Positions 43,548-52,036 of a stretch of 64,000 nt of DNA are shown here, one piece after another; the first letter of the stretch is position 1, and every line of letters starts with the position of its first letter. The translations under genes were made by a program, and so were the position numbers. The stretch covers positions 117,501 to 181,500 of the forward strand of contig NZ_NKJI01000001.1 of the NCBI RefSeq assembly GCF_002277815.1, read 5' to 3'. This DNA is from Pseudomonas sp. ERMR1:02. GTDB lineage: Bacteria > Pseudomonadota > Gammaproteobacteria > Pseudomonadales > Pseudomonadaceae. The notes beneath the pieces are model-generated. The model saw only the letters and a list, made by a program, of their open reading frames with translations, did no database searches and was not told the origin of the DNA.

Positions 43548-45454
43548 CTGCCCAAACCGCCGCTGCAACGAGCATGTTGTCATCGTCCGAACAACGCAGC
43601 GCCGCCCGCCAATTGACCTTGGCGATGCTTGCCCTCGGTTTGCTGGTACTTGGTCTGGTTTGGCGCTGGGTTTCGCCTGAGCAGACCGGTGTCAGTCAAT
43701 TGTTGTTGGGTTTCGCTTCTGTGTTGGTGGCCGTGCCGGTCATGCGTTCGGCGTGGTACAGCCTGCGTTATCCAAGCCTGCACGGCATCACCGATCAATT
43801 GATCGCGCTGGCCATGCTCGGTGCCTGGGCAACCGGCGATCTACTGACGGCTGCCTTTTTGCCGATCATCATGATCTTCGGCCACGTACTGGAAGAGCGC
43901 AGTGTGATCGGTTCGCAGGAAGCCATTCACGCGCTCGGTAAATTGACGCGCAGCAACGCGCGAAAAGTTCAGGCAGACGGTTCCATCGTCGAAGTCGACA
44001 ACGGCACGCTCAAGTCTGGTGACCGGGTGGAAGTGCGCGCCGGTGATCGGGTTCCGGCGGATGGTCGGGTGCTGTCGGGTCAGGCGAGCCTGGACACGGC
44101 CTCGATTACCGGGGAATCAGTACCTGTTGAGGCGGGCGTCGGTATGCCGGTGTTTGGTGGGGCAATCAATCTCGATGGCCTGTTACGAATCGAAGTGACG
44201 CGTACCGGCCACGAATCGACCCTCGGCAAAGTCATCGCGCTGATGCAAAACGCGGAGCGTTCCAAACCGCCGATCACGCGGTTGTTGGAGCGCTACGCCG
44301 GAAGCTACATGGTGCTGGTATTGCTACTGGCCGCGGTGACCTGGTTCATCACCAACGACGCCCAGGCCATGCTCGCAGTTTTGGTGGCGGCGTGTCCTTG
44401 TGCGCTGGTGTTGTCAGCGCCGGCAACAGCCATTGCCGGAGTAGCGGTCGCTGCGCGACATGGGATTCTGATCCGCAGTTCAGCGTTTCTTGAAGAGCTG
44501 GCAGACCTGACCTCGCTAGTGGTCGACAAGACCGGAACACTGACCTTCGGCACCTTGCGTCTGCAGTCCATCGACAGTCCGTTGGAGGATCGCACTCATG
44601 TCCTGAAACTCGCCGCCAGCCTCGGTTCCGCCAGCAGCCATCCGGTCAGTCGAGCGCTGGCCGGGCTGGTGACACAGGAGCATTTTTTGTTGCTCACGGA
44701 TATTCATGAGCGTCAGGGTTTGGGGGTAGTGGCCATGACGGAGCAGGGCGAGGCTGCGCTCGGTCGACCGGAATTGTTCGCTCAATTGGGCATAAATACC
44801 TCAGCCATTCCCGAACACGACGGCCCGATTGCCGGGCTGGCGCTAAACGGTGAATTCCTCGCCTGGCTGCTGCTGGCTGACAGCGTGAAACCAGAAGCCA
44901 GGTTTGCTCTGAACGAGTTGCGCGACCTCGGATTGGGGCGGCAACTGTTGCTCACCGGTGACCGGCAAAGCGTCGCGCATACGTTGGCGAGGGATGTCGG
45001 CATCCGTGATGTCGAGGCGCAGGCTTTGCCCGAGGACAAGCTCAACCGTGTGTTGAAAGAAATCGGTAATGGTTTTCGGCCTATGGTGGTCGGGGATGGC
45101 ATCAACGATTCGTTGGCCCTCAAGGCCGGAGTAGTCGGCGTGGCGATGGGGGCCGGCGGGGCGGATATCGCTCTGGCTTCGGCCGACATCGTGTTGATCG
45201 GCAGCGACTTGCGCCGCCTCGGGACATGCGTGCGCTTGAGTCGTCAATGCCGGCAAACCTTGCAGGTCAACGTCATCATTGGTCTGGGTTGGACCCTGGC
45301 AATCGTTGCTTTCGCCGCGTTCGGCTGGCTTGGCGCGGCAGGGGCGATGATTGCGGCGTTGCTGCATAACCTCAGCACATTATTGGTGTTGGGTAATGCC
45401 GGACGTCTGCTGCGGTTTCAAGAGCCTCTACTCAAGCTCAAGGACGATGTTTGA
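43544..45454 (+). CDS. P1B-type metal-transporting ATPase, gene 4
   Basis: The 636-residue protein is a heavy-metal P-type ATPase. It has the actuator TGES (residues 189-192), the membrane metal site CPC (284-286), the phosphorylated DKTGT (Asp328), the P1B-specific SHP (His366) and the hinge GDGINDS. It lacks an N-terminal HMA metal-binding domain; the His-rich tail of gene 2 could substitute. The last membrane segment reads LLHNLSTLLVLGN (His608-Asn609) where ZntA-type exporters have an acidic DxG. This agrees better with HmtA-like zinc/copper importers of Pseudomonas than with exporters. It overlaps gene 3 by 4 nt. Confidence 0.88.
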   Translation: MTAQTAAATSMLSSSEQRSAARQLTLAMLALGLLVLGLVWRWVSPEQTGVSQLLLGFASVLVAVPVMRSAWYSLRYPSLHGITDQLIALAMLGAWATGDLLTAAFLPIIMIFGHVLEERSVIGSQEAIHALGKLTRSNARKVQADGSIVEVDNGTLKSGDRVEVRAGDRVPADGRVLSGQASLDTASITGESVPVEAGVGMPVFGGAINLDGLLRIEVTRTGHESTLGKVIALMQNAERSKPPITRLLERYAGSYMVLVLLLAAVTWFITNDAQAMLAVLVAACPCALVLSAPATAIAGVAVAARHGILIRSSAFLEELADLTSLVVDKTGTLTFGTLRLQSIDSPLEDRTHVLKLAASLGSASSHPVSRALAGLVTQEHFLLLTDIHERQGLGVVAMTEQGEAALGRPELFAQLGINTSAIPEHDGPIAGLALNGEFLAWLLLADSVKPEARFALNELRDLGLGRQLLLTGDRQSVAHTLARDVGIRDVEAQALPEDKLNRVLKEIGNGFRPMVVGDGINDSLALKAGVVGVAMGAGGADIALASADIVLIGSDLRRLGTCVRLSRQCRQTLQVNVIIGLGWTLAIVAFAAFGWLGAAGAMIAALLHNLSTLLVLGNAGRLLRFQEPLLKLKDDV

Positions 45455-45642
45455 GAGAATAGAGATTCACAGAACTGTGCACCGAATCTGGAGTCATCTA
45501 GGGTAAGAGCGATCATTTCTGTGAGTTCACGAGGCTTTGTACGGTGCGCCAGCCTTATAGAATCCGCTATTAAATCGATAGGCGGCTATTTTTCAAAGTT
45601 GGTCTAACCTCACAGCAGACGTCTGAAACAAGGGGATTATCC

Positions 45643-46830
45643 ATGCTCGCGCAACTTCCACCGGCCTTACAGAATCTGCATTTACCGCTTCGCCTGCGAC
45701 TCTGGGACGGCCATGAATTCAATCTGGGGCCGACGCCCAGCGTCACGATTGTGGTCAAGGACCCACAAATGGTTACCCAGTTGATGCATCCCAGTCTCGA
45801 TGCGCTGGGCGCGGCGTTTGTCGAAGGCAAACTTGAGCTGGAAGGCTCCATTAACGACATGATCCGTGTCTGCGATGAATTGATCCAGGCCTTGCTGGAG
45901 GACGATGACGGCGGGGATAAGCTGCGCACCGCCCATGACAAGGAAACCGACGCCAAAGCGATCTCGTATCACTACGACCTTTCCAATGACTTTTATCAGC
46001 TGTGGCTCGACAGCGATATGGCTTACTCCTGTGCGTATTTCGAGACCGGCAGTGAAACCCTTGAGCAGGCTCAACAAGCCAAGTTCCGCCATTTGTGTCG
46101 CAAGTTGCGCCTGCAACCAAGCGACTATTTACTGGATGTCGGCTGCGGTTGGGGCGGATTGGCGCGCTACGCGGCCCGTGAGTTCGGCGCAAAAGTGTTC
46201 GGCATTACCCTGAGTAAAGAGCAACTGGCCCTGGCCCGGGAGCGTGTTGAGGAAGAAGGTCTGGAGGACCTTGTCGAGCTGCAACTGCTCGACTACCGCG
46301 ACCTGCCACAGGACGGTCGCTTCGACAAAGTGGTCAGCGTTGGAATGTTCGAACACGTCGGTCACGCGAATCTAGCCGAGTACTGCAAAACCCTGTTCGG
46401 CGCGGTTAGAGAGGGCGGCCTGGTGATGAACCACGGGATCACCGCCAAACACACCGATGGCCGTCCAGTGGGACGCGGTGCCGGTGAGTTCATCGAGAGG
46501 TACGTGTTCCCCAATGGCGAGTTACCGCACCTATCGATGATCTCTGCCCAGATCAGCGAAGCAGGGCTTGAGATCGTCGATGTCGAAAGCTTGCGGCTGC
46601 ACTACGCACGCACCCTGGATCATTGGAGCGAACGCCTGGAAGACAACCTTGAAGCCGCCGGGAAACTCGTGCCGGAACAAGCGTTGCGGATCTGGCGCTT
46701 GTATCTGGCGGGTTGCGCCTATGGTTTCGCCAGGGGCTGGATCAATCTGCACCAGATCCTTGCGGTAAAGGCGCACCCCGATGGCAGCCATGAACTGCCA
46801 TGGACGCGGGACGACATTTACAACCCTTAG
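45643..46830 (+). CDS. cfa: Cyclopropane-fatty-acyl-phospholipid synthase family
   Basis: Cfa adds a methylene bridge from SAM to unsaturated acyl chains of membrane phospholipids, usually on entry to stationary phase. The 395-residue protein has an N-terminal lipid-binding region, the substrate motif AISYHYDLSNDFYQLWLDSDM (about residue 106), the SAM motif LLDVGCGWGGLARYA (about 164-178) and the active-site region SVGMFEHVGHANL. P. species have two such paralogues, so the exact substrate is not fixed by sequence. It converges on cls, 21 bp downstream. Confidence 0.92.
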   Translation: MLAQLPPALQNLHLPLRLRLWDGHEFNLGPTPSVTIVVKDPQMVTQLMHPSLDALGAAFVEGKLELEGSINDMIRVCDELIQALLEDDDGGDKLRTAHDKETDAKAISYHYDLSNDFYQLWLDSDMAYSCAYFETGSETLEQAQQAKFRHLCRKLRLQPSDYLLDVGCGWGGLARYAAREFGAKVFGITLSKEQLALARERVEEEGLEDLVELQLLDYRDLPQDGRFDKVVSVGMFEHVGHANLAEYCKTLFGAVREGGLVMNHGITAKHTDGRPVGRGAGEFIERYVFPNGELPHLSMISAQISEAGLEIVDVESLRLHYARTLDHWSERLEDNLEAAGKLVPEQALRIWRLYLAGCAYGFARGWINLHQILAVKAHPDGSHELPWTRDDIYNP

Positions 46831-46851
46831 TGTCCCGTATCCAGACACGCA

Positions 46852-48291
46852 TTAAAGAATTGGCGAAATAAGCCGGGCGATCCGCATGCCGACCTGTTGC
46901 AGGCGGCGGGTCTCCCGGCTTTCTTCTTTGGCTATTTCGTGGGCTTGGGCGAAGTCATCGTTGAGCATCTCTTCCACCTTGGCAGCAAACACGTTGTCGA
47001 CGGTCAGCAACATCACTTCGAAATTCAAACGGAACGAACGGTTGTCCATGTTGGCACTGCCAATGGCACTGATTTCGCTGTCGATCAACACCACTTTCTG
47101 ATGCAGGAAGCCGGGTTCGTAGCGGAACACCCGCACGCCCGCGCGCACTGCTTCGAAGGCATAGAGGCTGGAGGCCGCGTAGACGACTCGGTGATCGGGC
47201 CGTGACGGCAGTAGAATCCGCACATCGACCCCGCGCAATACCGCTAGGCGCAATGCAGCGAATACCGCTTCGTCGGGGATGAAATACGGGCTGGTGATCC
47301 ACACCCGTTCGGTCGCGGCGTGGATGGCTTCGACGAAGAACAGTGAACAGGTCTCGTAGGAATCCGCCGGTCCACTGGCGAGCATTTGGCACAGTACGCC
47401 GTCGGCCGGGTACACCTGCGGCAGGATCAGCGGCGGTAACGAACGTGCCGCCCAGAACCAGTCTTCCGCGAAGGATTCCTGCATGCAGGCCACCACCGGT
47501 CCGCGTACTTGCACATGGGTATCTCGCCACGGCGCCAGAGGGGGTTTCTCACCCATGTATTCGTCGCCCACGTTGTGTCCGCCGACGAAACCGAGAATGC
47601 CGTCGACCACCACGATCTTGCGGTGATTTCGGAAGTTGATCTGGAAGCGATTGAGCCAGCCGCTGCGCGTCGCAAAGGCTTTGACCTCGATGCCGCCATC
47701 ACGCAGTGCCTGCACATAACTGTTGGGCAGAGAATGGCTGCCGATCCGGTCGTAGAGCAGATAAATCGCCACGCCTTCGGCGGCTTTCTCCAGCAACAGT
47801 TTATGCAGGCGCTGGCCGAGGCGATCGTCATGAATGATGAAGAATTGGATCAGTACTGCTTCCCTGGCATGGCTGATGGCGTTAAAAATCGCATCGAAGG
47901 TGGCCCGGCCATTGATCAGCAGTCGCACCTCATTGTTTGCAAGGCATGGCATGCGCCCCAGCTTCGGCATCGCCCGGAGCGATTCATAGGCACTGGAAGC
48001 GCGAGCGGTGAGCGCCTCTTCTACCCACGGCCGCCAATTGAGCTCGGAGATGGCCTTGCGCATTTCTTCGTTAGCCTGGCGACGGGCCTTGATGTAACCG
48101 TCGAAGGTACTGCGGCCGAACACCAGGTAGGGAATGAGTGTCAGGTAGGGCATGAACAGCAACGACAGGGCCCAGGCGATCGAGCCTTGGGCGGTTCGAA
48201 CGGTCAACACGGCATGGATTGCTGCGATCAAGCCCAACGAGTGCAGCAGTGCTATTACATAGCCGAAAATATGTGGTCCAAAATAATCCAT
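46852..48291 (-). CDS. cls: Cardiolipin synthase
   Basis: Cls condenses two phosphatidylglycerols into cardiolipin in the inner membrane. The 479-residue protein has two N-terminal transmembrane segments (about residues 9-60), and two phospholipase-D HKD motifs: [18 protein letters not shown] (about 224) and [20 protein letters not shown] (about 400). It ends in the typical ARLISPIL. Its length matches ClsA-type enzymes. Confidence 0.96.
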   Translation of the reverse strand: MDYFGPHIFGYVIALLHSLGLIAAIHAVLTVRTAQGSIAWALSLLFMPYLTLIPYLVFGRSTFDGYIKARRQANEEMRKAISELNWRPWVEEALTARASSAYESLRAMPKLGRMPCLANNEVRLLINGRATFDAIFNAISHAREAVLIQFFIIHDDRLGQRLHKLLLEKAAEGVAIYLLYDRIGSHSLPNSYVQALRDGGIEVKAFATRSGWLNRFQINFRNHRKIVVVDGILGFVGGHNVGDEYMGEKPPLAPWRDTHVQVRGPVVACMQESFAEDWFWAARSLPPLILPQVYPADGVLCQMLASGPADSYETCSLFFVEAIHAATERVWITSPYFIPDEAVFAALRLAVLRGVDVRILLPSRPDHRVVYAASSLYAFEAVRAGVRVFRYEPGFLHQKVVLIDSEISAIGSANMDNRSFRLNFEVMLLTVDNVFAAKVEEMLNDDFAQAHEIAKEESRETRRLQQVGMRIARLISPIL

Positions 48292-48420
48292 GGGGGCAGC
48301 CTTGCTCCTGAAGATTCAATGCTTAACAGACCATGTTCCGGGCAGAATGTCGCTATTTAATTGGCCCATGAACCGAAGCCCATGGCTGACGTCTAACGGC
48401 CACTATTGATCAGGAGTTAC

Positions 48421-48945
48421 ATGATGAACTTTCGTCTGCTGGGTTTGGCCATTACGCTGGGTTTGGCACTTCCTGTGGCTGCTCAGGCGCAGATGCTTCA
48501 ACCAGGTTTGTGGGAATTGACTACCAGCAACATGAAGGTCGATGAACAGAACCTGCCGGATCTGCAACTGATCCTCGGTCAAATACAAAGCCAGATGACC
48601 CCTGAGCAGCGTGCGCAGCTGGAAAAACAGGGCATCACTATGGGCGGTAAAGGGATTCGCGCATGCCTGACACCAGAGCAGGTCAAGACCGACGATATTC
48701 CGCTGACGGACCCGCAATCGGGCTGCAAGCAGCAAATCACCGATCGCACCGGTAACCAGTGGAAATTCCGCTTCAGTTGTCCGAAAGCGCAGGGCGCGGG
48801 CGTGGCCACTTTCCTCAGTGACCGTGAGTTCACCACCAAGGTCAACGGCACGTTCAATGCCACTGGCATTCAGCAGAAGGGCAGCCTCGAGAGTCGCGCC
48901 GTGTGGTTGGGGCAGGATTGCGGCACAGTTAAGCCAAGAGCTTAA
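48421..48945 (+). CDS. DUF3617 family exported protein
   Basis: The 174-residue protein has a clear signal peptide (LLGLAITLGLALPVAAQAQ) and then the DUF3617 pattern MLQPGLWELTTSNMKVD, with four cysteines in the mature part (CLTPEQ, CKQQ, SCPKA, DCGTV). Function unknown; members are periplasmic. The ATG at 48421 (or 48424) follows AGGAG at 48411. A REP element begins 6 bp after the stop. Confidence 0.88.
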   Translation: MMNFRLLGLAITLGLALPVAAQAQMLQPGLWELTTSNMKVDEQNLPDLQLILGQIQSQMTPEQRAQLEKQGITMGGKGIRACLTPEQVKTDDIPLTDPQSGCKQQITDRTGNQWKFRFSCPKAQGAGVATFLSDREFTTKVNGTFNATGIQQKGSLESRAVWLGQDCGTVKPRA

Positions 48946-48950
48946 AAGCT

Positions 48951-49008
48951 TCGCGGGCAAGCCAGCTCCTACGGTCTCACGTATCTGTAGGAGCCGGCTT
49001 GCTGGCGA
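48951..49008. repeat. REP-type inverted repeat at the end of the ThrRS-like gene
   Basis: Arms at 48951-48972 and 48987-49008 share the GGGCAAGC core and CTCCTAC/GTAGGAG ends with other REPs here; the arms have two mismatches. The ThrRS-like coding sequence (minus strand) reads through the right arm and stops in the loop. Confidence 0.85.
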
Positions 49009-49909
49009 ATGCCACAACGCGGTCCACCTGACCCAACCAATCACACACCGCCTCAACCCCCATCCTGCCGAAATCCTCCCCGCAGCGACTGCGGACACTT
49101 ACAAACTCGCCAGCCTGTTCCTTCTCACCGACCACCACCAGGTACGGCACCGTCTGACTGTGATGACGAATCTTGTGACGGACTTTCTCGTTACGCAGAT
49201 CCGCGAGGGCGCGCACGCCATTGCGGCGAAGGCGCTCAGTGACCGCGTGTGCATAGGTCGTCTGACGGTCATCCATGCTTACGACGACCACTTGGGGTGG
49301 CAGGCGCGACTGCTGCAGTTCCTGATGGCTGGACCAACACGTACCGTAGATGCGTTGTTGCAAGGTCCCGCTGATGTGATCGAGGGCAAATGCCTGCAGC
49401 ACCCTGGTCGTGGGGACATGGGGGCCAGTCGTCAAATACTCGGTGTCCCCCAGGCGATACAGCGACTGATTGTCGGCAGGCGTTAACGAGGAATCCTTCT
49501 GGTGCCGTATTGAATGGTTGGTCGCCGCCAGCGATTGCATGCGAGTTTCGATCAGGGGCAGATCAGTCGCGGTCAGAGGGCGCTCGACTGCAAACTCGCA
49601 ATAGAACCCGTCACCCAGTGCCGAGCTCGTTCGCAATTGCGCATGGGCGTGGAGTTGCTTGACCGCCATAGCCAGCATCAGCGAACAGGAGCGACGCAGG
49701 ATCTCAAGTCCGTCGGGTTCTTGCGGGGTCACGATGTTGACCCTTGCACTGGACCTGATCATGAACTCGCAGTCCACCAACACGCCGTCCACGCGACCCG
49801 CTACCGCTGCGTTGGCCAGCCCGGGACCAATACTCGCGGCAACCTCATGTACGGAAAGCGGTTGATCGTATTCACGCATAGAACCATCGGGCAGGGTGAT
49901 CTGGATCAT
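48977..49909 (-). CDS. Threonyl-tRNA-synthetase-like protein lacking the catalytic core
   Basis: The 310-residue protein joins a TGS domain (about residues 1-62, MIQITLPDGSMREYDQPLSV), a shortened SAD editing-like domain (about 68-200, with SCSLMLAM, GDGFYCEF, TTGPHVP and QRIYGTCW) and a ThrRS anticodon-binding domain (about 203-294, with ADLRNEKVRHKIRHHS and VPYLVVVGEKE). The roughly 310-residue class II aminoacylation core is absent at a clean in-frame joint. The editing motif HxxxH is L77/M81, and the Cys of CxxxH is Thr160; only His164 remains. So neither synthesis nor editing is expected. tRNA or mRNA binding is possible. ATG 49909 follows GGAGAAC. The last ~14 residues are encoded by a REP. 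Confidence 0.85.
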   Translation of the reverse strand: MIQITLPDGSMREYDQPLSVHEVAASIGPGLANAAVAGRVDGVLVDCEFMIRSSARVNIVTPQEPDGLEILRRSCSLMLAMAVKQLHAHAQLRTSSALGDGFYCEFAVERPLTATDLPLIETRMQSLAATNHSIRHQKDSSLTPADNQSLYRLGDTEYLTTGPHVPTTRVLQAFALDHISGTLQQRIYGTCWSSHQELQQSRLPPQVVVVSMDDRQTTYAHAVTERLRRNGVRALADLRNEKVRHKIRHHSQTVPYLVVVGEKEQAGEFVSVRSRCGEDFGRMGVEAVCDWLGQVDRVVAFASKPAPTDT

Positions 49910-50166
49910 GGTTATTGTTCTCCAATGCATCGATCACACGCGCTAGCGCATAAACATTAGAGGTAAACGCTCGTCGTTGCCATGTAGACGTTTGTCGTGG
50001 CACGTCTTCAAAAATCTACGAGGCTCGGATCAAGGCTTGCTCAAAGCGTCGTACAGGGTATTGAGGTTGTATTCGAACAACCCGGTGAACGTACTCGCTG
50101 CTAATCAGCTGCCGGGAAAGCGCCGCCGAACAGGGCCACGTCGAGGAATAAGGCACCGCGATTTTT

Positions 50167-50182
50167 AGTTCCACGTGGAACA
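50167..50182. promoter_or_regulatory. parS: parS centromere site (15/16)
   Basis: AGTTCCACGTGGAACA differs from the perfect palindrome only at the first base. It is intergenic, about 44 kb from oriC, the farthest copy seen in the window. Confidence 0.87.
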
Positions 50183-50190
50183 TTGCGTTT

Positions 50191-50316
50191 TTAAAGCGCG
50201 CTTCGATGCTGACGGGATAAGTTTTCCAGCCGGCCAATGGACTTATCAGCGCCGGCCTTTTTAGTTTTCAGGGCATTACGCATCGCATCACTCACCTGCA
50301 CGAGGGCCTCCAGCAT
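50191..50316 (-). CDS. Small ORF, 41 residues, hypothetical or remnant
   Basis: An ATG at 50316 opens 41 codons (MLEALVQVSDAMRNALKTKK through RLENLSRQHRSAL) ending in TAA at 50191. The composition is that of a real, basic helical protein rather than random sequence, and the frame stays open some eight codons upstream. No family is recognised and no strong ribosome site is seen. It may be a small protein or the C-terminal relic of a larger gene. Confidence 0.4.
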   Translation of the reverse strand: MLEALVQVSDAMRNALKTKKAGADKSIGRLENLSRQHRSAL

Positions 50317-50361
50317 CGGGCCCTTTGTGATTGTGGGCAAGAGAGGATGGCTGTATTGTGT

Positions 50362-50376
50362 TGTTATACCATAACA
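50362..50376. promoter_or_regulatory. Zur-like operator before the COG0523 gene
   Basis: TGTTATACCATAACA has perfect 6-bp arms; its core GTTATACCATAAC (50363-50375) differs at only two transition positions from the core at 39444-39456 and resembles the Zur box. It lies 45 bp before the COG0523 start. Confidence 0.72.
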
Positions 50377-50421
50377 TAAGCTAAAGCCCGACCATTTGAC
50401 CGGGCACCCGGTGAGGAATAT

Positions 50422-51630
50422 ATGATGCCAAAACGCCTTCCTGTTACTGTCCTGTCAGGCTTTCTTGGTGCGGGAAAAAGTACACTTCTTAATTACATAC
50501 TACGTAATCGTAATAATCTGCGGGTTGCTGTCATCGTCAACGATATGAGTGAAATCAACATCGACGGCAGTGAAGTCCAGCGCGATGTCAGCCTCAATCG
50601 AGCAGAAGAAAAACTCGTGGAAATGAGCAATGGCTGCATCTGCTGCACTCTGCGCGAGGACCTGCTGGAGGAAGTGAGCAAGCTTGCCCAGGATGGTCGA
50701 TTTGATTATTTATTGATCGAATCCACGGGTATTTCCGAACCGTTACCAGTGGCGGAGACGTTTACTTTTCGCGACGAAAATGGTCAGAGCCTCACCGACA
50801 TCGCCCGGCTCGACACCATGGTGACCGTAGTCGACGGCATGAATTTCCTGCTCGACTACCAAGCTGCCGAGAGCCTTGCTTCCCGTGGCGAAACACTCGG
50901 CGAGGAGGACGAACGCGCGATCACCGATCTGTTGATCGAGCAGATCGAATTCGCCGACGTCATCCTGATCAGCAAGATCGACTTGATCAGCAGCCGAGAA
51001 CGTCAGGAGCTGATGGCGATCCTCCAGCGACTCAACGCACAGGCGGAAATCATTCCGATGGTCATGGGCGAAGTGCCGCTGGAGAAGATCCTCAACACCG
51101 GTCGCTTCAACTTCGAGAAAGCTGCGCAGGCTCCAGGCTGGTTGCAGGAATTGCGTGGCGAACAAGTACCGGAAACTGAAGAGTACGGCATCGCTTCAGG
51201 CGCCTATCGTGCGCGCCGACCCTTCCATCCGCAGCGTTTCTTCAACTTCATCGACCGTCCGTGGCCCAACGGCAAGCTGCTGCGCTCCAAGGGCTTTTTC
51301 TGGCTGGCGAGCAAACACATGGACGCCGGCAGCTGGTCTCAGGCCGGCGGGCTGATGCGTCATGGTTATGCCGGGCGCTGGTGGCGATTTGTGCCGAAGA
51401 ATCAGTGGCCGCAGGACGAGGACAGCACCGCCGCCATTATAAAAAACTGGGCCGCTGATTCCGGGGATTGCCGCCAGGAACTGGTGTTCATCGGCCAGGA
51501 CATCGATTTTGCGCAACTCATCGCCGAGTTAGATGCTTGCCTGCTGAACGATGATGAAATGGCATTGGGTGTAGAGGGCTGGCAATTGCTGCCGGATCCG
51601 TTCGGCCCCTGGTTTGATGAGGCCGCCTGA
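50422..51630 (+). CDS. COG0523 (CobW/ZigA-type) zinc metallochaperone GTPase
   Basis: COG0523 proteins are G3E GTPases that insert metals; the Zur-regulated subgroup supplies zinc during starvation. The 402-residue protein has the P-loop GFLGAGKSTLLN (about residues 12-23), the metal site GCICC (72-76, Cys73/75/76), the ESTGISEP switch, the SKID guanine-specificity motif, and a C-terminal CobW domain with RSKGFFWLASKH. The Zur-like palindrome 45 bp upstream supports the zinc subgroup. GAGGA lies before the ATG at 50422 (a second ATG follows at once). Confidence 0.93.
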   Translation: MMPKRLPVTVLSGFLGAGKSTLLNYILRNRNNLRVAVIVNDMSEINIDGSEVQRDVSLNRAEEKLVEMSNGCICCTLREDLLEEVSKLAQDGRFDYLLIESTGISEPLPVAETFTFRDENGQSLTDIARLDTMVTVVDGMNFLLDYQAAESLASRGETLGEEDERAITDLLIEQIEFADVILISKIDLISSRERQELMAILQRLNAQAEIIPMVMGEVPLEKILNTGRFNFEKAAQAPGWLQELRGEQVPETEEYGIASGAYRARRPFHPQRFFNFIDRPWPNGKLLRSKGFFWLASKHMDAGSWSQAGGLMRHGYAGRWWRFVPKNQWPQDEDSTAAIIKNWAADSGDCRQELVFIGQDIDFAQLIAELDACLLNDDEMALGVEGWQLLPDPFGPWFDEAA

Positions 51631-51654
51631 TCTTCCGCGGGTTGACCTGGGGTC

Positions 51655-52011
51655 TCAGGGCTTGAGCCAGGTTCCCTGGCTCTGGGCTTCGCAGAACGGC
51701 TTCAGATACGCCGCATCCGTGGCAACGCCGTAATAGTGAATATCTTGCCGGTAAGGCATATTGGCGACTTGGGCGTTGCTGCATACGCCGAACGCTCCGC
51801 CGGGGCATTGGTCGACGTACTGCACTTCGACTTTCTGCCCGGCCAGGGTTGGCTGGCAGAAACCATCGGCGAACAGTTTTTCCGGGATGTTGCGGTTCTG
51901 CTGGCAGACTTTCACATCGAGCCGTTCCGCCTGGCTGTGGACGACGCAGGCCTGGGCCAGCGCCTCGCCGCACGCAAGCGTCAGCAGTAATGACCATCCC
52001 ATCCACCGCAT
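51655..52011 (-). CDS. Small exported cysteine-containing protein, unknown
   Basis: The 118-residue product starts MRWMGWSLLLTLACGEALAQ, a typical signal peptide. The mature part has cysteines in QACVVHSQ, VCQQNRNIP, GFCQPTLAGQ, QCPGG, VCSNAQ and PFCEAQ, suggesting disulfides in the periplasm. No family is recognised. It sits convergent with one COG0523 gene and divergent from the other (25 bp between starts), which suggests a role in the same zinc response. Confidence 0.75.
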   Translation of the reverse strand: MRWMGWSLLLTLACGEALAQACVVHSQAERLDVKVCQQNRNIPEKLFADGFCQPTLAGQKVEVQYVDQCPGGAFGVCSNAQVANMPYRQDIHYYGVATDAAYLKPFCEAQSQGTWLKP

Positions 52012-52036
52012 CCTTACCTCCTCAGAAACTTTGATC

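Larger units (their letters stand above)
49910..50421. other. Gap between ThrRS-like gene and COG0523 gene, with gene remnants
   Basis: Besides a parS, a small ORF and a Zur-like box (listed separately), this 512-bp stretch shows traces of a decayed minus-strand gene. One frame ends STFTGLFEYNLNTLYDALSKP then TGA at 50030-50032, another reads SRQLISSEYV, and another DVALFGGAFPAAD. These pieces line up in order but in different frames with stops. A GCCGGC-loop-GCCGGC-CTTTTT hairpin lies at about 50228-50262. I do not recognise the source gene. Confidence 0.45.
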
